Assembly: GCA_030144725.1 (NCBI GenBank)
Contig: JASKMD010000019.1
Coordinates: forward strand, 7,247,841-7,311,840
From: Haematococcus lacustris
Lineage: Eukaryota; Chlorophyta; Chlorophyceae; Chlamydomonadales; Haematococcaceae
Direction: 5' to 3'
DNA length: 64,000 nt
Under the pieces are notes generated by a model that ran no database searches, was not told where the DNA came from, and saw only the letters and a program-made list of their open reading frames with translations. The position numbers and the translations under genes are program-made. Each line of letters opens with the position of its first letter. Position 1 is the stretch's first letter. Below are positions 46,709-57,414 of this stretch, piece by piece.

Positions 46709-47204
46709 TTGGCCTGCAAAGAAGAATATGTTATCATGATGGTGTGCTGAATGGGGGTGCTTGTCTGTGTTTCCAGCTGGAACCTGCTAGCTGTGGTGCT
46801 GGGTCAGAGTCGTTACCGCCTGCTGGGTCGTCCGCTCAGTCGTCTTCTGCTAGCCGCTAACTAGCCTCGCTAAGATTCAAAGCTCTGCGAACTGGAGGAA
46901 TTCGGCCTATTCGCTTGCTTTGGAGACGGGCCTGTGCGTTTGGATTCACGTCAAGTCTTTCCATCAACACACATCAACTGCAACAGGGGCCCAAGTCCGG
47001 CCTGGCAGGGAATGAGCGGTCACATATTTGGGTGGCTGCGTCGATCGCAGTATTTGGCCTACAGTCGGCACGCGAATACTGAGAGAATGCAGCGTTGATG
47101 CAGCATTAGCTGTTTGGTGCCTGTTGCAAATGTCAACATAACTCCGTGACAAAATGTCGACTGAGGTCGGTTGACATTTTACCGAGAGGATTGATTGGCT
47201 AACC

Positions 47205-47676
47205 GCCTGGGTCCGAATGCCGCCCTGGGGGCGCGCAAGGGGCGCCAGCCAAGGTGACACGTTACTGGGTTGCACGCGTGCGACGCAGCCTGCAGTGATG
47301 CAGCGCCAAGCAAAATCAGCTTGCATCCCTTGGAGCTGATATTCACTATGATATAGGGACAACTCGCTTGCCTTGGGCGCGGGCCATCTTTGGGAGCGTG
47401 TCAGGCAGTCTAGTAGCTGCACCAGTCGTGTACTTCATCTTCGGGTTACGGCCGTAGAATCGAAGCAGGGTAACAAAGCAGGTATGTAGTTCACTGGTGA
47501 GCGTGTGGGCGTGTAGGGCCAGTAAACGTGAGCGTGCGAGGTTGATGCATGTGCGAGGTTTCCAAATGCACAACCTCTAATGCATGCTGCTGTTCCTTCT
47601 GCTCCCACTGCTGCCGCCATTGGAGACCACTGGGCACGCCATCAGAACTAGCTGCTTTGTGCATATAAGGCTAACA
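47205..47676. other. Spacer between the foldback element and the retrotransposon
   Basis: 472 bp of host or older repeat sequence. Joined to 43040 across one GCTAACC, it gives the pre-insertion sequence of the foldback site. No gene seen. Confidence 0.5.
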
Positions 47677-47681
47677 TCCTG

Positions 47682-47850
47682 TGTTACGTGACCATGCTGA
47701 GTAAAGTAGCATGCGGATCTGAGATCTCTACTCCCATGTGAGAAAGTGTTAGTGGTGAGGTGTTCTGAGGCTGGGTCCGATTCCCAGGTAGATGGACTAC
47801 GCCCTGATCTACGATGGATACCTCAGAACACTATAGCCGCTAACGCAACA
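47682..47850 (+). repeat. 5' LTR (169 bp)
   Basis: Begins TGTTACGTGACC and ends CGCTAACGCAACA. Reads identical to 58839-59007. It contains an internal near-inverted GGTGTTCTGAGG / CCTCAGAACACT pair that could fold into a stem in the RNA. Confidence 0.95.
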
Positions 47851-47851
47851 G

Positions 47852-47870
47852 TGGTTCCGGCCGGTGCCTC
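47852..47870 (+). promoter_or_regulatory. Putative primer binding site
   Basis: One base after the LTR comes TGGTTCCGGCCGGTGCC. The initial TGG would pair with the CCA end of a tRNA. The matching tRNA was not identified and is not the tRNA-Ala of this window. Confidence 0.5.
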
Positions 47871-48137
47871 CGAGCCCGACTGGGTCAGTTTAGCACGGTT
47901 TTGCCCAAGCTTAGCGACAGAGGACGTCCGTGGGTACTGGTTGGCTTGTGGAAGCGCAGTGGAGTTTCCGCACTCGCCTGAGCAACGGTTGGAGCTGGGT
48001 GTAGTGCGTCGACTTTGGAAAGAAGCGGAGGACTTGTGTGCTAAGCTTGCGGGTAAAGCGCTGAGAAGCGTCGGCTGTGTGTGGCTGTGAGCAAGGGCCA
48101 GTGAGCCTGGGTACCCGTGTGCGGTACAGAGTTAACG

Positions 48138-49436
48138 ATGAACCCGTCGGCGGAGGTTGATTCTGCGAGAGCGGCAATGGAAGTGGGTAGAAGCCCGGAA
48201 GATTTGCAGAGGACTGTGGAGGCCTTGCAAGCGCAGTTGGCCGCAAAGGAGCGGGAGTTGCGAGATTCCCGCGATCGTGAGAAGCGTAGTGGCGGCCCAG
48301 GGAGCAATGGGCGCGAGGAGGGTGAGCGCCGAGAGGCACATTCTGGAAGCGCGGCCGGGGGTGGTGCAAGCCAGCATGGAGCGCTTGCAAACCTTGGCGG
48401 AGCTGGCCTGGGAGAGGCAAGTGGTCGGTCGCTGCCAGGAGCACCAGCGGCACAGCATGTGGTCAGAACAAACGTGAGCCTGCCTGAGGCCTGGAAGATT
48501 GATGATGTGCTGCGGAATAGGGACTTTGAGTCTTATTTCTGGCTTGTGGGTCAATGGTGCCGTGCAACGCAGCAGCCACTGGTGGCGGGAGTGCTGCAGG
48601 CGCTGAGCGGAGACCTGAAGGCCGCCGTGGTACAGCTGGTGAGCAGCTACAGGCAGCAAGGCAAAGATCTTACTGATGCGGAGCTAGAAGCGTGGCTTAG
48701 GAGGGCTACTGGGTGCACCAATCAGAATAATGAGGCGGATCTGATGCAGAAGCTGGTGGATCGGGAGTATCACCAGAAGGGAGCGGAGTTGATGAGTTAC
48801 TGTCTGCAGTTTTCGCTGATGTCCATGCGCTTGCATCGTTTGCCCCAGGACCTCCTGTGTATGTACTTCATCGCTGGCCTGAAACCTGAGCTGAAGCGAG
48901 AGTGTGCGACTATGCCCGATGGGAAGCGATGGGAGTCGTTGGATGCCTTGCTTGCTTTTGCACGTGGGCGTGATGTTGCTGCGCGAGCTGCCAAAACTTC
49001 TGTGCGTGCTGTCACTGCACCATTGGCTTCATCCCTGCCTGACGACGATGGGTTTGATGGAGGGCCCGGAGTGGCCGTGTTTGCGGGGCGAGGGCGCAGC
49101 TTCAGTGGAAGGAGCAATGGGCGCTCACGAAGCCGTTCTGCTGATGGTGGGCGTACCTTGCAGGGTCGTTTGAATGAGCGACTGGACCGGTTTCAGCCGT
49201 CGGACCTGCGGCGTCGTGATGAGGGTCGCGGGCACAACAGAGGCCGCAGTCCAAGCCGGGACGCACGCCATGTGTCGTTCGCAGACGACCGTGATCGTGA
49301 CCGTAAGAGACACAAGGGGCCCAACCAGCCCAGTGACGTGTGCTACGAGTGTGGAGGGCGAGGACACTACGCCAAAGACTGTGCCAACAAGCAACAGCAC
49401 CGTGGTAGCCGTGGGGCTCACAATGATGATCAATAG
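48138..49436 (+). CDS. gag: gag (capsid/nucleocapsid), 432 aa
   Basis: Start chosen at ATG 48138 (MNPSAEVDSARAAMEVG); the frame is open further upstream but without an ATG. The N-terminal part is coiled-coil-like (VEALQAQLAAKERELRDS). The middle is a retrotransposon-gag-like helical region (EAWKIDDVLRNRDFESYFWL to DLLCMYFIAGLKPELK). Then comes an Arg/Ser-rich stretch and a single zinc knuckle CYECGGRGHYAKDC (CX2CX4HX4C, residues about 402-415) for RNA packaging. It ends at TAG (49434-49436), which is in the same frame as pol. Confidence 0.92.
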   Translation: MNPSAEVDSARAAMEVGRSPEDLQRTVEALQAQLAAKERELRDSRDREKRSGGPGSNGREEGERREAHSGSAAGGGASQHGALANLGGAGLGEASGRSLPGAPAAQHVVRTNVSLPEAWKIDDVLRNRDFESYFWLVGQWCRATQQPLVAGVLQALSGDLKAAVVQLVSSYRQQGKDLTDAELEAWLRRATGCTNQNNEADLMQKLVDREYHQKGAELMSYCLQFSLMSMRLHRLPQDLLCMYFIAGLKPELKRECATMPDGKRWESLDALLAFARGRDVAARAAKTSVRAVTAPLASSLPDDDGFDGGPGVAVFAGRGRSFSGRSNGRSRSRSADGGRTLQGRLNERLDRFQPSDLRRRDEGRGHNRGRSPSRDARHVSFADDRDRDRKRHKGPNQPSDVCYECGGRGHYAKDCANKQQHRGSRGAHNDDQ

Positions 49437-52092
49437 GGCTTTGCCTGGTGGGAACGAGGTGCAGGCCTGCCAGGACCGCCTTTGTATGAGCCTATACCTG
49501 TGTTTGATGAGAGGTCAACATGTAAGAAGCTCATCTTGGCTACCGCACCGAATGGGACTCTCAGTGACAAGGCTGAGACGCTACAGCTACCCTTCATGTA
49601 TGTGGGCCGCTTTGGAGGCAGGCCATGCCAGATTATGATGGACACTGGCGCTACCTTCAGCATCATCAGTGATCAGTGGCTGCAAAAGCACAAGATAGAC
49701 CCATCTGATGCTACGTTGGAAAAGGAAGCCATGAGGCCAACACCAGTATTGACTGCCAACAATGAGCGTGTGGTGCTGAATGAGAAGAGGACAGGCCTGC
49801 TGGAGATTCAGAAGAGCAAGACCATCGTAATGGCCAGAGTCATGCCCAGAGTAATTGAGGGTGTCGACTTAATCCTGGGATCGGACTGGCTGCTCGCCAA
49901 CGACGTGGTGATGAAACCGAAGCACGGGGTGTGCACGTTATTGTCGCCTGAGGGCAAACCGGTGAACCTGCTGGCACTTCGCTCGAAACACCTGCCATCT
50001 TTTGAAGCCGTAGCTCAGGCTGCCGTAGCCTCAGGAGGGCTAGTCGAGCCAGCGGAACCGCTCAGCGTGGGACAGACGGCGAGGCTGCTTCGCAAGGGAT
50101 GCCGCAGCTTGCTGCTATTGGTGCAGCCTGGCAGTGAAAGTGACACAGAGGGCTGGCACAAGGGGAGCCTGGCTGCTGCAGTGGCAGGCTGCAAGGAGAG
50201 CAGTGGAAAGGATAGACCTGAGCTGGTCACAGATGCAGAGCTGCAGGCTGTGCTAGATGAGTACTCTGATGTGTTCCAGGACATGCCGCCAGGTCTGCCC
50301 CCAGACGGGGGTGTAGGGCACACCATCAGGATGGAGTCTGATGCTCCGCCACCATACAAGCGGCCTTACAAGCTGAGCCCCAGGGAGGAGGCTGAGGTCA
50401 AGAGACAGGTGTCAGAGCTGCAAGCCAGGGGGCTGATAGAGCCCAGCGGTAGCCCCTATGGAGCCCCTGTGCTGTTTGTGGAGAAGAAGGACGGGTCGTT
50501 GAGGATGTGTATTGACTACAGAGCACTAAACAAACTGACGGTGAAAGACAGATATCCCCTGCCGAGGATTGATGACCTCTTTGACAGGTTGGCTGGCAAG
50601 AAAGTGTTTAGCTCCCTTGATCTCCAATCCGGGTACCATCAAATCAGGATCACAGAGGCGGACCGGCCCAAGACAGCATTCCTGACGCCCATGGGGCAGT
50701 TCCAGTTTAAAGTGCTGTGCTTCGGGCTTACAAACGCTCCTGCTACCTTCCAACGAGTCATGAACAACGTGTTTCGACCTCTGATCAACAAGTCTGTGCT
50801 GGTTTACATTGATGACATCCTGGTCATGAGCAATACTGCTGAGGAGCATGTGCGACATCTGAAAGAGGTGCTGGAGCTCATGAGACAACACAAGCTCTAC
50901 GCCAAACGCTCCAAATGCGAGTTCAACAAAACAGAGCTGGCGTTCCTCGGCCATATTGTGGGCGAACATGGCATTGCTGTCGACCCAGCAAAAGTGAAAG
51001 TGGTCCGGGAGTGGCACGTTCCGCGCAACCTGAAGGATCTGCAGGCCTTTCTGGGGTTGGCGAACTACTTTCGGCGCTTCATTCCTAACTTCAGCGCTAT
51101 CGCCGCGCCACTGACCGACCTGACCAGCAAGACGGCTGCGGCACAGTTCGACTGGCAAAAGTTCGGGGGGGCACATTTGAAAGCATTTAATGGCCTGAAA
51201 GACGCCCTGTGCTCTGCTCCTGTGTTGGCGCTGCCTGACTTCACCAAGCCCTTTGTGGTGTGCACTGACGCGTCGCTGGTGGGCACTGGAGCAGTGCTGC
51301 TGCAAGAAGGCAGACCCATAGCTTACACCAGCAAAAAGCTGTCACCACCTGAAACAAGGTACTCTACAGGAGACCAGGAGCTGCTAGCCATCATCAGGGC
51401 TGTGAGGGAATGGAGGTGCTACCTGGATGGAGCTGTGGATGTTACAATACAAACTGATCACAACCCCCTAATCTACCTTCAAACGCAAGCAAACCTGTCA
51501 AGGCGGCAGACACGGTGGATGGAGGAGCTGTCCCGTTACAAGTATGAAATCAGATACCATCCTGGTGCGGACAATGTGGCTGATCCCATCAGCCGCAACC
51601 CGGCGCTAAGCATGCCTGCCACAGAGAGCTGCCCGGTGCTACTGCTGGTGCCTGGACATGACGGTGCAGTGCTGGCTGCCACCACCCGCCGCACAGCAGC
51701 TGAGCTCCGCAAGGTGGCTGAGAGAGAGCAGGCTGTGGCCAGGGAGAGGGCCTATGAGGCTGGCAAGCTGACCCCGCCTGCTGACATGGCTGCCGGCACG
51801 CCTAGAGGGCTGCAGCCAGGTGGGGGGGAAACCCTGCGGCAGGACACAGAGCAACAAGAGGCCAGTGACGGGTCAGACCCCACAACGCTGCTGCAAGCAG
51901 TCAAGCAGGCCTACGGGGCGGACAAGCGGTTTGACGAGGCTGCCTTCACCTCAAAGCTACACCGGCTGGAGGGGCTGTGGCTAACAGAGCGTGGCCAGGT
52001 GGTGGTGCCTAATGATGAGAAGCTGAGGAGGAGAGTGATACACGCCATGCACGATGCCAAGTCTGCGGGTCACTTGGGCATGACAAAGACCC
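49437..52092 (+). CDS. pol: pol, 5' part: protease, reverse transcriptase, RNase H, start of integrase
   Basis: Open in the gag frame immediately after the TAG, with no upstream ATG, so expression by stop readthrough is likely. The aspartic protease motif is MDTGATFSII (DTGA at 49641). Reverse transcriptase shows DYRALNKLTVKDRYPLPRID, FSSLDLQSGYHQIR, LCFGLTNAPATFQ and YIDDILV (50805-50816). RNase H shows CTDASLVGTGAVLL, DQELLAIIRAVREW and TDHNPLIYL. Integrase begins with the zinc-binding His pair (HAMHDAKSAGHLGM). The frame is broken after KT at 52091 by the nested transposon. It continues for some 20 codons into the insert before a stop at 52149-52151. Confidence 0.93.
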
Positions 52093-52130
52093 CACTCAGG
52101 CAAATTAGTAACAGCATTTTTGAGATTCAG

Positions 52131-52791
52131 AGCCTCGGACTTGGTACATAGTCTAATGAAGGCATTGTAAGATTGGGGGTTGAAACTAAAATTCGTGATT
52201 TTGCGCGGTTGGTGAGATACGGCCATGCTACAGTACTGTAGAGGTCTACAGTACTGTCGGGGTACCTCGCGAGTACACGAACAGAGCCTCGGACTTGGTA
52301 CATAGTCTAAAGAAGGCATTGTAAGATCGGGGGTTGAAACTAAAATTCGTGATTTTGCGCGGTTGGTGAGATACGGCCATGCTACAGTACTGTAGACATC
52401 TACAGTACTGTAGACATCTACAGTACTGTAGACATCTACAGTACTGTAGGTACCTCGAGGTACCTCGCGAGACAACTTACAGTACTGTAGACATCTACAG
52501 TACTGTAGACATCTACAGTACTGTAGACATCTACAGTACTGTAGGTACCTCGAGGTACCTCGCGAGACCACTTACAGTACTGTAGACATCTACAGTACTG
52601 TAGACATCTACAGTACTGTAGACATCTACAGTACTGTAGGTACCTCGTGGTACCTCGAGAGACCACTTACAGTACTGTAGATGTCTACAGTACTGTAGAC
52701 ATCTACAGTACTGTAGACATCTACAGTACTGTAGGTACCTCGAGGTACCTCGAGAGACCACTTACAGTACTGTAGATGTCTACAGTACTGT
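52131..52791. repeat. Left subterminal palindrome array
   Basis: A 154-bp direct duplication (starts 52131 and 52285) leads into about four copies of a 95-bp higher-order unit. Each unit holds four CTACAGTACTGTAG palindromes spaced by ACAT plus a second palindrome GGTACCTCGAGGTACC. Short frames in it are artefacts. Confidence 0.93.
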
Positions 52792-52799
52792 CGGGGGAC

Positions 52800-54961
52800 C
52801 CTCGCACCTTGTAACATTTAAGAAACACACTACGGAATGCACTACGGCATAGCACAATGCCTTCAAGCACTTCGAAGATTTCGCGGCTTGCCTTGCACGG
52901 AATGACCACCTCACTTGCATTCAAGGCATCCGTGCAACACCCGTGCCTTAGTCGCATCATCGTGTAGCCGGTATTGTAGCGATGGCATTGCACGAGGTTA
53001 CCCATACTCGCAGCCACATCTAGCCCATACTCGCAGCCACATACTCGGCAATCAACCTCGCGGCCACACAGCTGGTCCACAGATGGCATCGCACGAGGTT
53101 ACCCATACTCGCAGCCACATCTAGCCCATACTCGCAGCCACATACTCGCGGCCACACAACCTCGCGGCCACACAGCTGGTCCAGCAGCGCAGAAGCATAC
53201 CTGCGAGGCAGCTCGGTGCGAGGATCTCACCTCGCAGCCAGCCTCGCAGCCATTTTCCTCGCAGCCAGCCTCGCAGCCAGTTTCGCAGCCAGCCTCGCAG
53301 CCAGCCTCGCAGCCAGCATCGCAGCTAGCCTCGCGGCCAGTTTCCTCACAACGATTCTCCGCAGTGAACCGCAAGCATTGATGCACCAACGCAAGGCAGG
53401 TGCAACGTGTTGTGAGCAGCGAAGAGGCTAGAAGGACTATGGTAAGAGCTTAGGACCAAGGTAAGAGCTTAGAAGGAGCTAGCATTGCGCAGCATAGCCC
53501 TTAGTATCCAGCCTAACCGCTACCACACCTGGTTGCTGCAGGTCTTACAATCACGCCTAGTAACCCCCTGATTACCACCCCCTCCATATCCCCCTCACCA
53601 CCACCACCACCACCACCATCACCACCACCACCACCATTTCATCACCTCCCACAACGTTCCCACTGTTGCCTCCCTTGTGTTGCAGCCCAGCCCAGCCCAG
53701 CCCAGCCCAGCCCAGCCCAGCCCAGCCCAGCCCAGCCCAGCCCAGCCCAGCCCAGCCCAGCCCAGCCCTACTCTCCCACCCTGCATTTCCTACTGAGGTG
53801 AGAACAAAGGAAGGTGGGCCGTAATGGAGGGCTGCTACACCTGCCCCTCCATCTGCCAGCTCTACATCTCCCTACTCTAATGGTGAGTGCATCCAGTACC
53901 CATGTCCAATGTTTGCTTCCGTTGACAAATCGTCACACCATTGCCGCAGGTCTTGTTCGCCTACACCTAAGACTATCAATGCCCCCCCCACTTCTCTCGC
54001 CCTCCACATGGACCTCCCCTTCCCTTCCCTCCCCTTCCTCCCCTTCCCCCCACACACATATACACCACACCCCAGCAAAAGGTGGGTGCAGGTATGTGGC
54101 ACCCTGTACCCACCTTAACCGCTAGCATGCCCCTTGTCCCGCTGCAGGATTGATCGTCACACCCTTCCCCATCCCCTTTTCCTCCCCTTTCCCACGCCCA
54201 CCACCAACGCCCAGCTTGTCGTCCCTCCACTTCCACCTCTACCCACCCCCCACTTCCCCCCTCCCCGTCACCTCTCCCCTGACATCCCAGCAGCCAGGAG
54301 AAAGCCCACCCCACCCACCCTCTTCCCACCCCTCCCTTCCCCCTCTCCCTCCCTCTCCCCTCCCATACTTGTCAAGCCTCCTCTTCCCCTCTCCCACCCT
54401 TCGATTGACGCGGCATCGCAACCCCCACCTCACCCCACATTCCCTTCCCTACACCCTACACTCCCCACCGCAGTCCCACCCCACTGGCGCATGGGATATG
54501 TTGCCTGGTGTGAGCAGGTGGGAGGCCAGGAGAACCACAAAGGTAAGGCCACGGTGATAGCTAACACAGTGCCCAGCCTGGTCACCCTACCGCACGTGCA
54601 CGCCCCTTGGTTGCAGGTCTAGTGGGCACCTCCCTTCCACTTCCCTTTCCCCTACACAACCACCCCCTCCCAATTCATCCTCCCCCGCCCCCACCCCCAC
54701 CCATGCCCCCACCCACCCCAACCCATGCCCCCAACCCATGCCCCCACCCACCCCAACCCATGCCCCCAACCCACCCCACCCCCGCCCAGCCCAACCCGGT
54801 TGAGCCTCCCGCCTCCCCACCTCCCGCCTCCCTGCCTCCCGCCTCCCCGTCTCCCGCCTCCCTGCCTCCCACCTCCCGCCTTCCACATCTATCTTCCTCC
54901 CCTCCCCGCCTTCACTCTTCCACTCCCCCCCCCCTTCACTCAGCAGCCAAAAGGTAGGTAG
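52800..54961. other. Interior of the nested transposon, left part
   Basis: Holds a tandem pair of about 115 bp around CATACTCGCAGCCACATCTA (about 53000 and 53103), a CCTCGCAGCCAG array (53215-53345), (CAC)n at about 53600-53637 and (CCCAG)n at 53684-53768. Pyrimidine-rich blocks follow, separated by stretches ending GCTGCAGG or GTTGCAGG (about 53540, 53950, 54148, 54617), which look like repeated intron/exon borders. No protein family could be read from them. Confidence 0.5.
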
Positions 54962-54974
54962 GTGCTACAGTGCC

Positions 54975-55552
54975 CCTACTATATCTGCTGCTGCTGCTGC
55001 CCCCCTACTGCTGCTGCTGCTGCGCCCCTGCTGCTGCTGCTACGCCCCTGCTGCTGCTGCTGCCCCCCTACTGCTGCTGCTGCTGCCCCCCTACTGCTGC
55101 TGGTGCTGGCCCCCTGCTGCTGCTGCTGCTGCCCCCATGTTGCTGCTGCTGCCCCCCTGCTGCTGGTGCTGCCCCCCTGCTGCTGCTGCTGCTGCCCCCC
55201 TGCTGCTGCTGCTGCCCCCCTGCTGCTGCTGCTGCTGCTGCTGCTGCCCCCCTGCTGCTGCTGCTGCTGCCCCCCTGCTGCTGCTGCTGCTGCCCCCCTG
55301 CTGCTGCTGCTGCTGCCCCCCTACTGCTGCTGCTGCTGCCCCCCTGCTGCTGCTGCTGCTGCGCCCCTGCTGCTGCTGCTGCCCCCCTGCTGCTACTGCT
55401 GCTGCGCCCCATGCTGCTGCTGCTGCCCCCCTGCTGCTGCTGCTGCCCCCCTGCTGCTGCTGCTGCCCCCCTGCTGCTGCTGCTGCCCCCCTACTGCTGC
55501 TGCTGCTGCCCCCCTGCTGCTGCTGCTGCCCCCCATGCTGCTGCTGCTGCCT
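54975..55552. repeat. CTG-rich minisatellite inside the nested transposon
   Basis: About 30 units of CTGCTGCTGCTGCCCCC with variable CTG number, abutting the main palindrome array. Similar in style to the intron at 36.3-41.5 kb but with a different unit. Confidence 0.92.
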
Positions 55553-56464
55553 ACAGTACTGTAGAGGTCTACAGTACTGTAGGTGTCTACAGTACTGTAG
55601 GTGTCTACAGTACTGTAGAGGTCTACAGTACTGTAGAGGTCTACAGTACTGTAGAGGTCTACAGTACTGTAGAGGTCTACAGTACTGTAGAGGTCTACAG
55701 TACTGTAGGGGTCTACAGTACTGTAGAGGTCTACAGTACTGTAGAGGTCTACAGTACTGTAGAGGTCTACAGTACTGTAGAGGTCTACAGTACTGTAGGG
55801 GTCTACAGTACTGTAGAGGTCTACACTACTGTAGAGGTCTACAGTACTGTAGAGGTCTACAGTACTGTAGGGGTCTACAGTACTGTAGGTGTCTACAGTA
55901 CTGTAGAGGTCTACAGTACTGTAGGGGTCTACAGTACTGTAGAGGTCTACAGTACTGTAGAGGTCTACAGTACTGTAGGTGTCTACAGTACTGTAGGTGT
56001 CTACAGTACTGTAGAGGTCTACAGTATTGTAGGGGTCTACAGTACTGTAGAGGTCTACAGTACTGTAGAGGTCTACAGTACTGTAGGGGTCTACAGTACT
56101 GTAGAGGTCTACAGTACTGTAGGTGTCTACAGTACTGTAGAGGTCTACAGTACTGTAGAGGTCTACAGTACTGTAGAGGTCTACAGTACTGTAGGGGTCT
56201 ACAGTACTGTAGAGGTCTACAGTACTGTAGGGGTCTACAGTACTGTAGAGGTCTACAGTACTGTAGGTGTCTACAGTACTGTAGAGGTCTACAGTACTGT
56301 AGAGGTCTACAGTACTGTAGAGGTCTACAGTACTGTAGGGGTCTACAGTACTGTAGAGGTCTACAGTACTGTAGAGGTCTACAATACTGTAGAGGTCTAC
56401 AGTACTGTAGAGGTCTACAGTACTGTAGAGGTCTACAGTACTGTAGAGATCCACAGTACTGTAG
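55553..56464. repeat. Main palindrome array, about 50 units of 18 bp
   Basis: The perfect 14-bp palindrome CTACAGTACTGTAG is repeated every 18 bp. The 4-bp spacer varies between AGGT, GGGT and GTGT, and only a few cores carry a substitution. The core is far better conserved than the spacer, as expected for a dimeric protein site. Frames of 217-578 codons crossing the array are artefacts (18 is a multiple of 3). Confidence 0.96.
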
Positions 56465-57168
56465 CTGCCTTCCCCCCATGCATCCTTAACCCCCATGCTC
56501 CCTTCACCCCCATGCAGGAACAACTCAATGTAACCCAAGCTCGTTTGTTATCCCGACAGAGCTATGCAAATGCGCTGACAGCAAAGCGTGCCTATGTTGC
56601 CGAGCCCAGCCCAGCCCTGCCCAGCCCTACTCAGCCTCTAGGATTCGTTACCGACCCTGAGCCCAGCCCTTGTGTTAGGACCACAAGTGGTGATGTAATG
56701 ATGTAGGCTAAGAGTCATGATGTAATGATGTGAGGTTAGATGTAATGATGGATGGTTGAGGGCAAACCGCAAACAACTTTTGGGGCAATCTCTGCCGCAC
56801 TCGATATTACACGGGAGGGTGCGGTGCAGGAGGTTGTTGTGATTGCGGGGCATCATCAACATCCACAGCTTTGCGGGAGCTTGCAAGCCGAGCTACCCAG
56901 TACAACCGACAGAACGGACCTAGCTTGCGATAGAGACGGGCCCCGGCCTTAGACCTTACACGTATGTATGTAGCTCCCTATGGCGACCTTATTGCGTGGA
57001 CACAACTTTCGGTACAAATACCTATATCGAGCTTGCGGGCCTACGCTTCGACGCCTCTCACTATTTATAGCACGCAGAAGCTGACGGTGCAATCGCGGTA
57101 GCAAATGGTGGTTTGAATGTGGAGAACAGCATGGTACCCTATTTACAAGAGGCCTTGTCAAATCTGAC

Positions 57169-57272
57169 CTACAGTACTGTAGACATCTACAGTACTGTAG
57201 ACATCTACAGTACTGTAGGTGTCTACAGTACTGTAGACATCTACAGTACTGTAGACATCTACAGTACTGTAG
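57169..57272. repeat. Right subterminal palindrome array
   Basis: Six CTACAGTACTGTAG palindromes with ACAT (once GTGT) spacers, about 140 bp from the right end. It mirrors the spacer type of the left array rather than that of the central one. Confidence 0.93.
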
Positions 57273-57414
57273 GTACCTACACTCCAACTGCTCACATACT
57301 CAGATTTTCAACAAGCTTTAAGTGGCGTTGGAGTCGCAAGGACAATCCGAGGCGAACCCCATCAAAAAACTACCCCCCTAGGATGACGAATATCCGCACT
57401 AATTTGCCTGTGTG

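Larger units (their letters stand above)
43048..47197. mobile_element. Foldback transposon with terminal inverted repeats of more than 1.2 kb
   Basis: 4150 bp, beginning CAATCAATCCTCTCGGTAAA and ending with its reverse complement, flanked by a perfect 7-bp duplication GCTAACC. Left arm 43048 to about 44290, right arm about 45739-47197. The arms differ mainly in copy number of an internal minisatellite (TCCCAGCCCTGCCCCACCCC on the plus strand of the left arm, its complement on the right) and of a GCCCTG pentamer/hexamer run. The 1.45-kb centre is CAG-rich (44300-44830), then holds a tandem pair of about 225 bp (about 45066 and 45292). No transposase was recognised, so it is probably non-autonomous; a 7-bp duplication does not fix the superfamily. 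Confidence 0.88.
52093..57414. mobile_element. CACTA-like DNA transposon with palindrome arrays, nested in pol
   Basis: 5322 bp with 17-bp terminal inverted repeats CACTCAGGCAAATTAGT (52093) and the complement of CACACAGGCAAATTAGT (ending 57414), one mismatch. Removing the element plus one CC restores the integrase frame exactly (frames 0 and 2, 5324 nt), so the target duplication is the 2-bp CC. CAC-type ends, 2-3-bp duplications and repeated subterminal motifs are typical of the CACTA/EnSpm group. Arrays of CTACAGTACTGTAG lie near both ends and in the interior. No transposase was recognised; 53450-54960 has pyrimidine-rich blocks with intron-like GCTGCAG borders but no identifiable domain. 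Probably non-autonomous. Confidence 0.85.

Noticed and set aside
55553..56464. CRISPR-like array
   Set aside because: The regular 18-bp spacing is too short, the spacers are 4 bp and recurrent, the repeat is a perfect palindrome and the context is a eukaryotic transposon.
54970..56706. A 578-codon frame plus others of 200-450 codons over the CTG and palindrome arrays
   Set aside because: The 18-bp palindrome unit is stop-free in several frames on both strands, giving monotonous YSTVEV- or LQYCRG-type translations. No non-repeat domain is attached.
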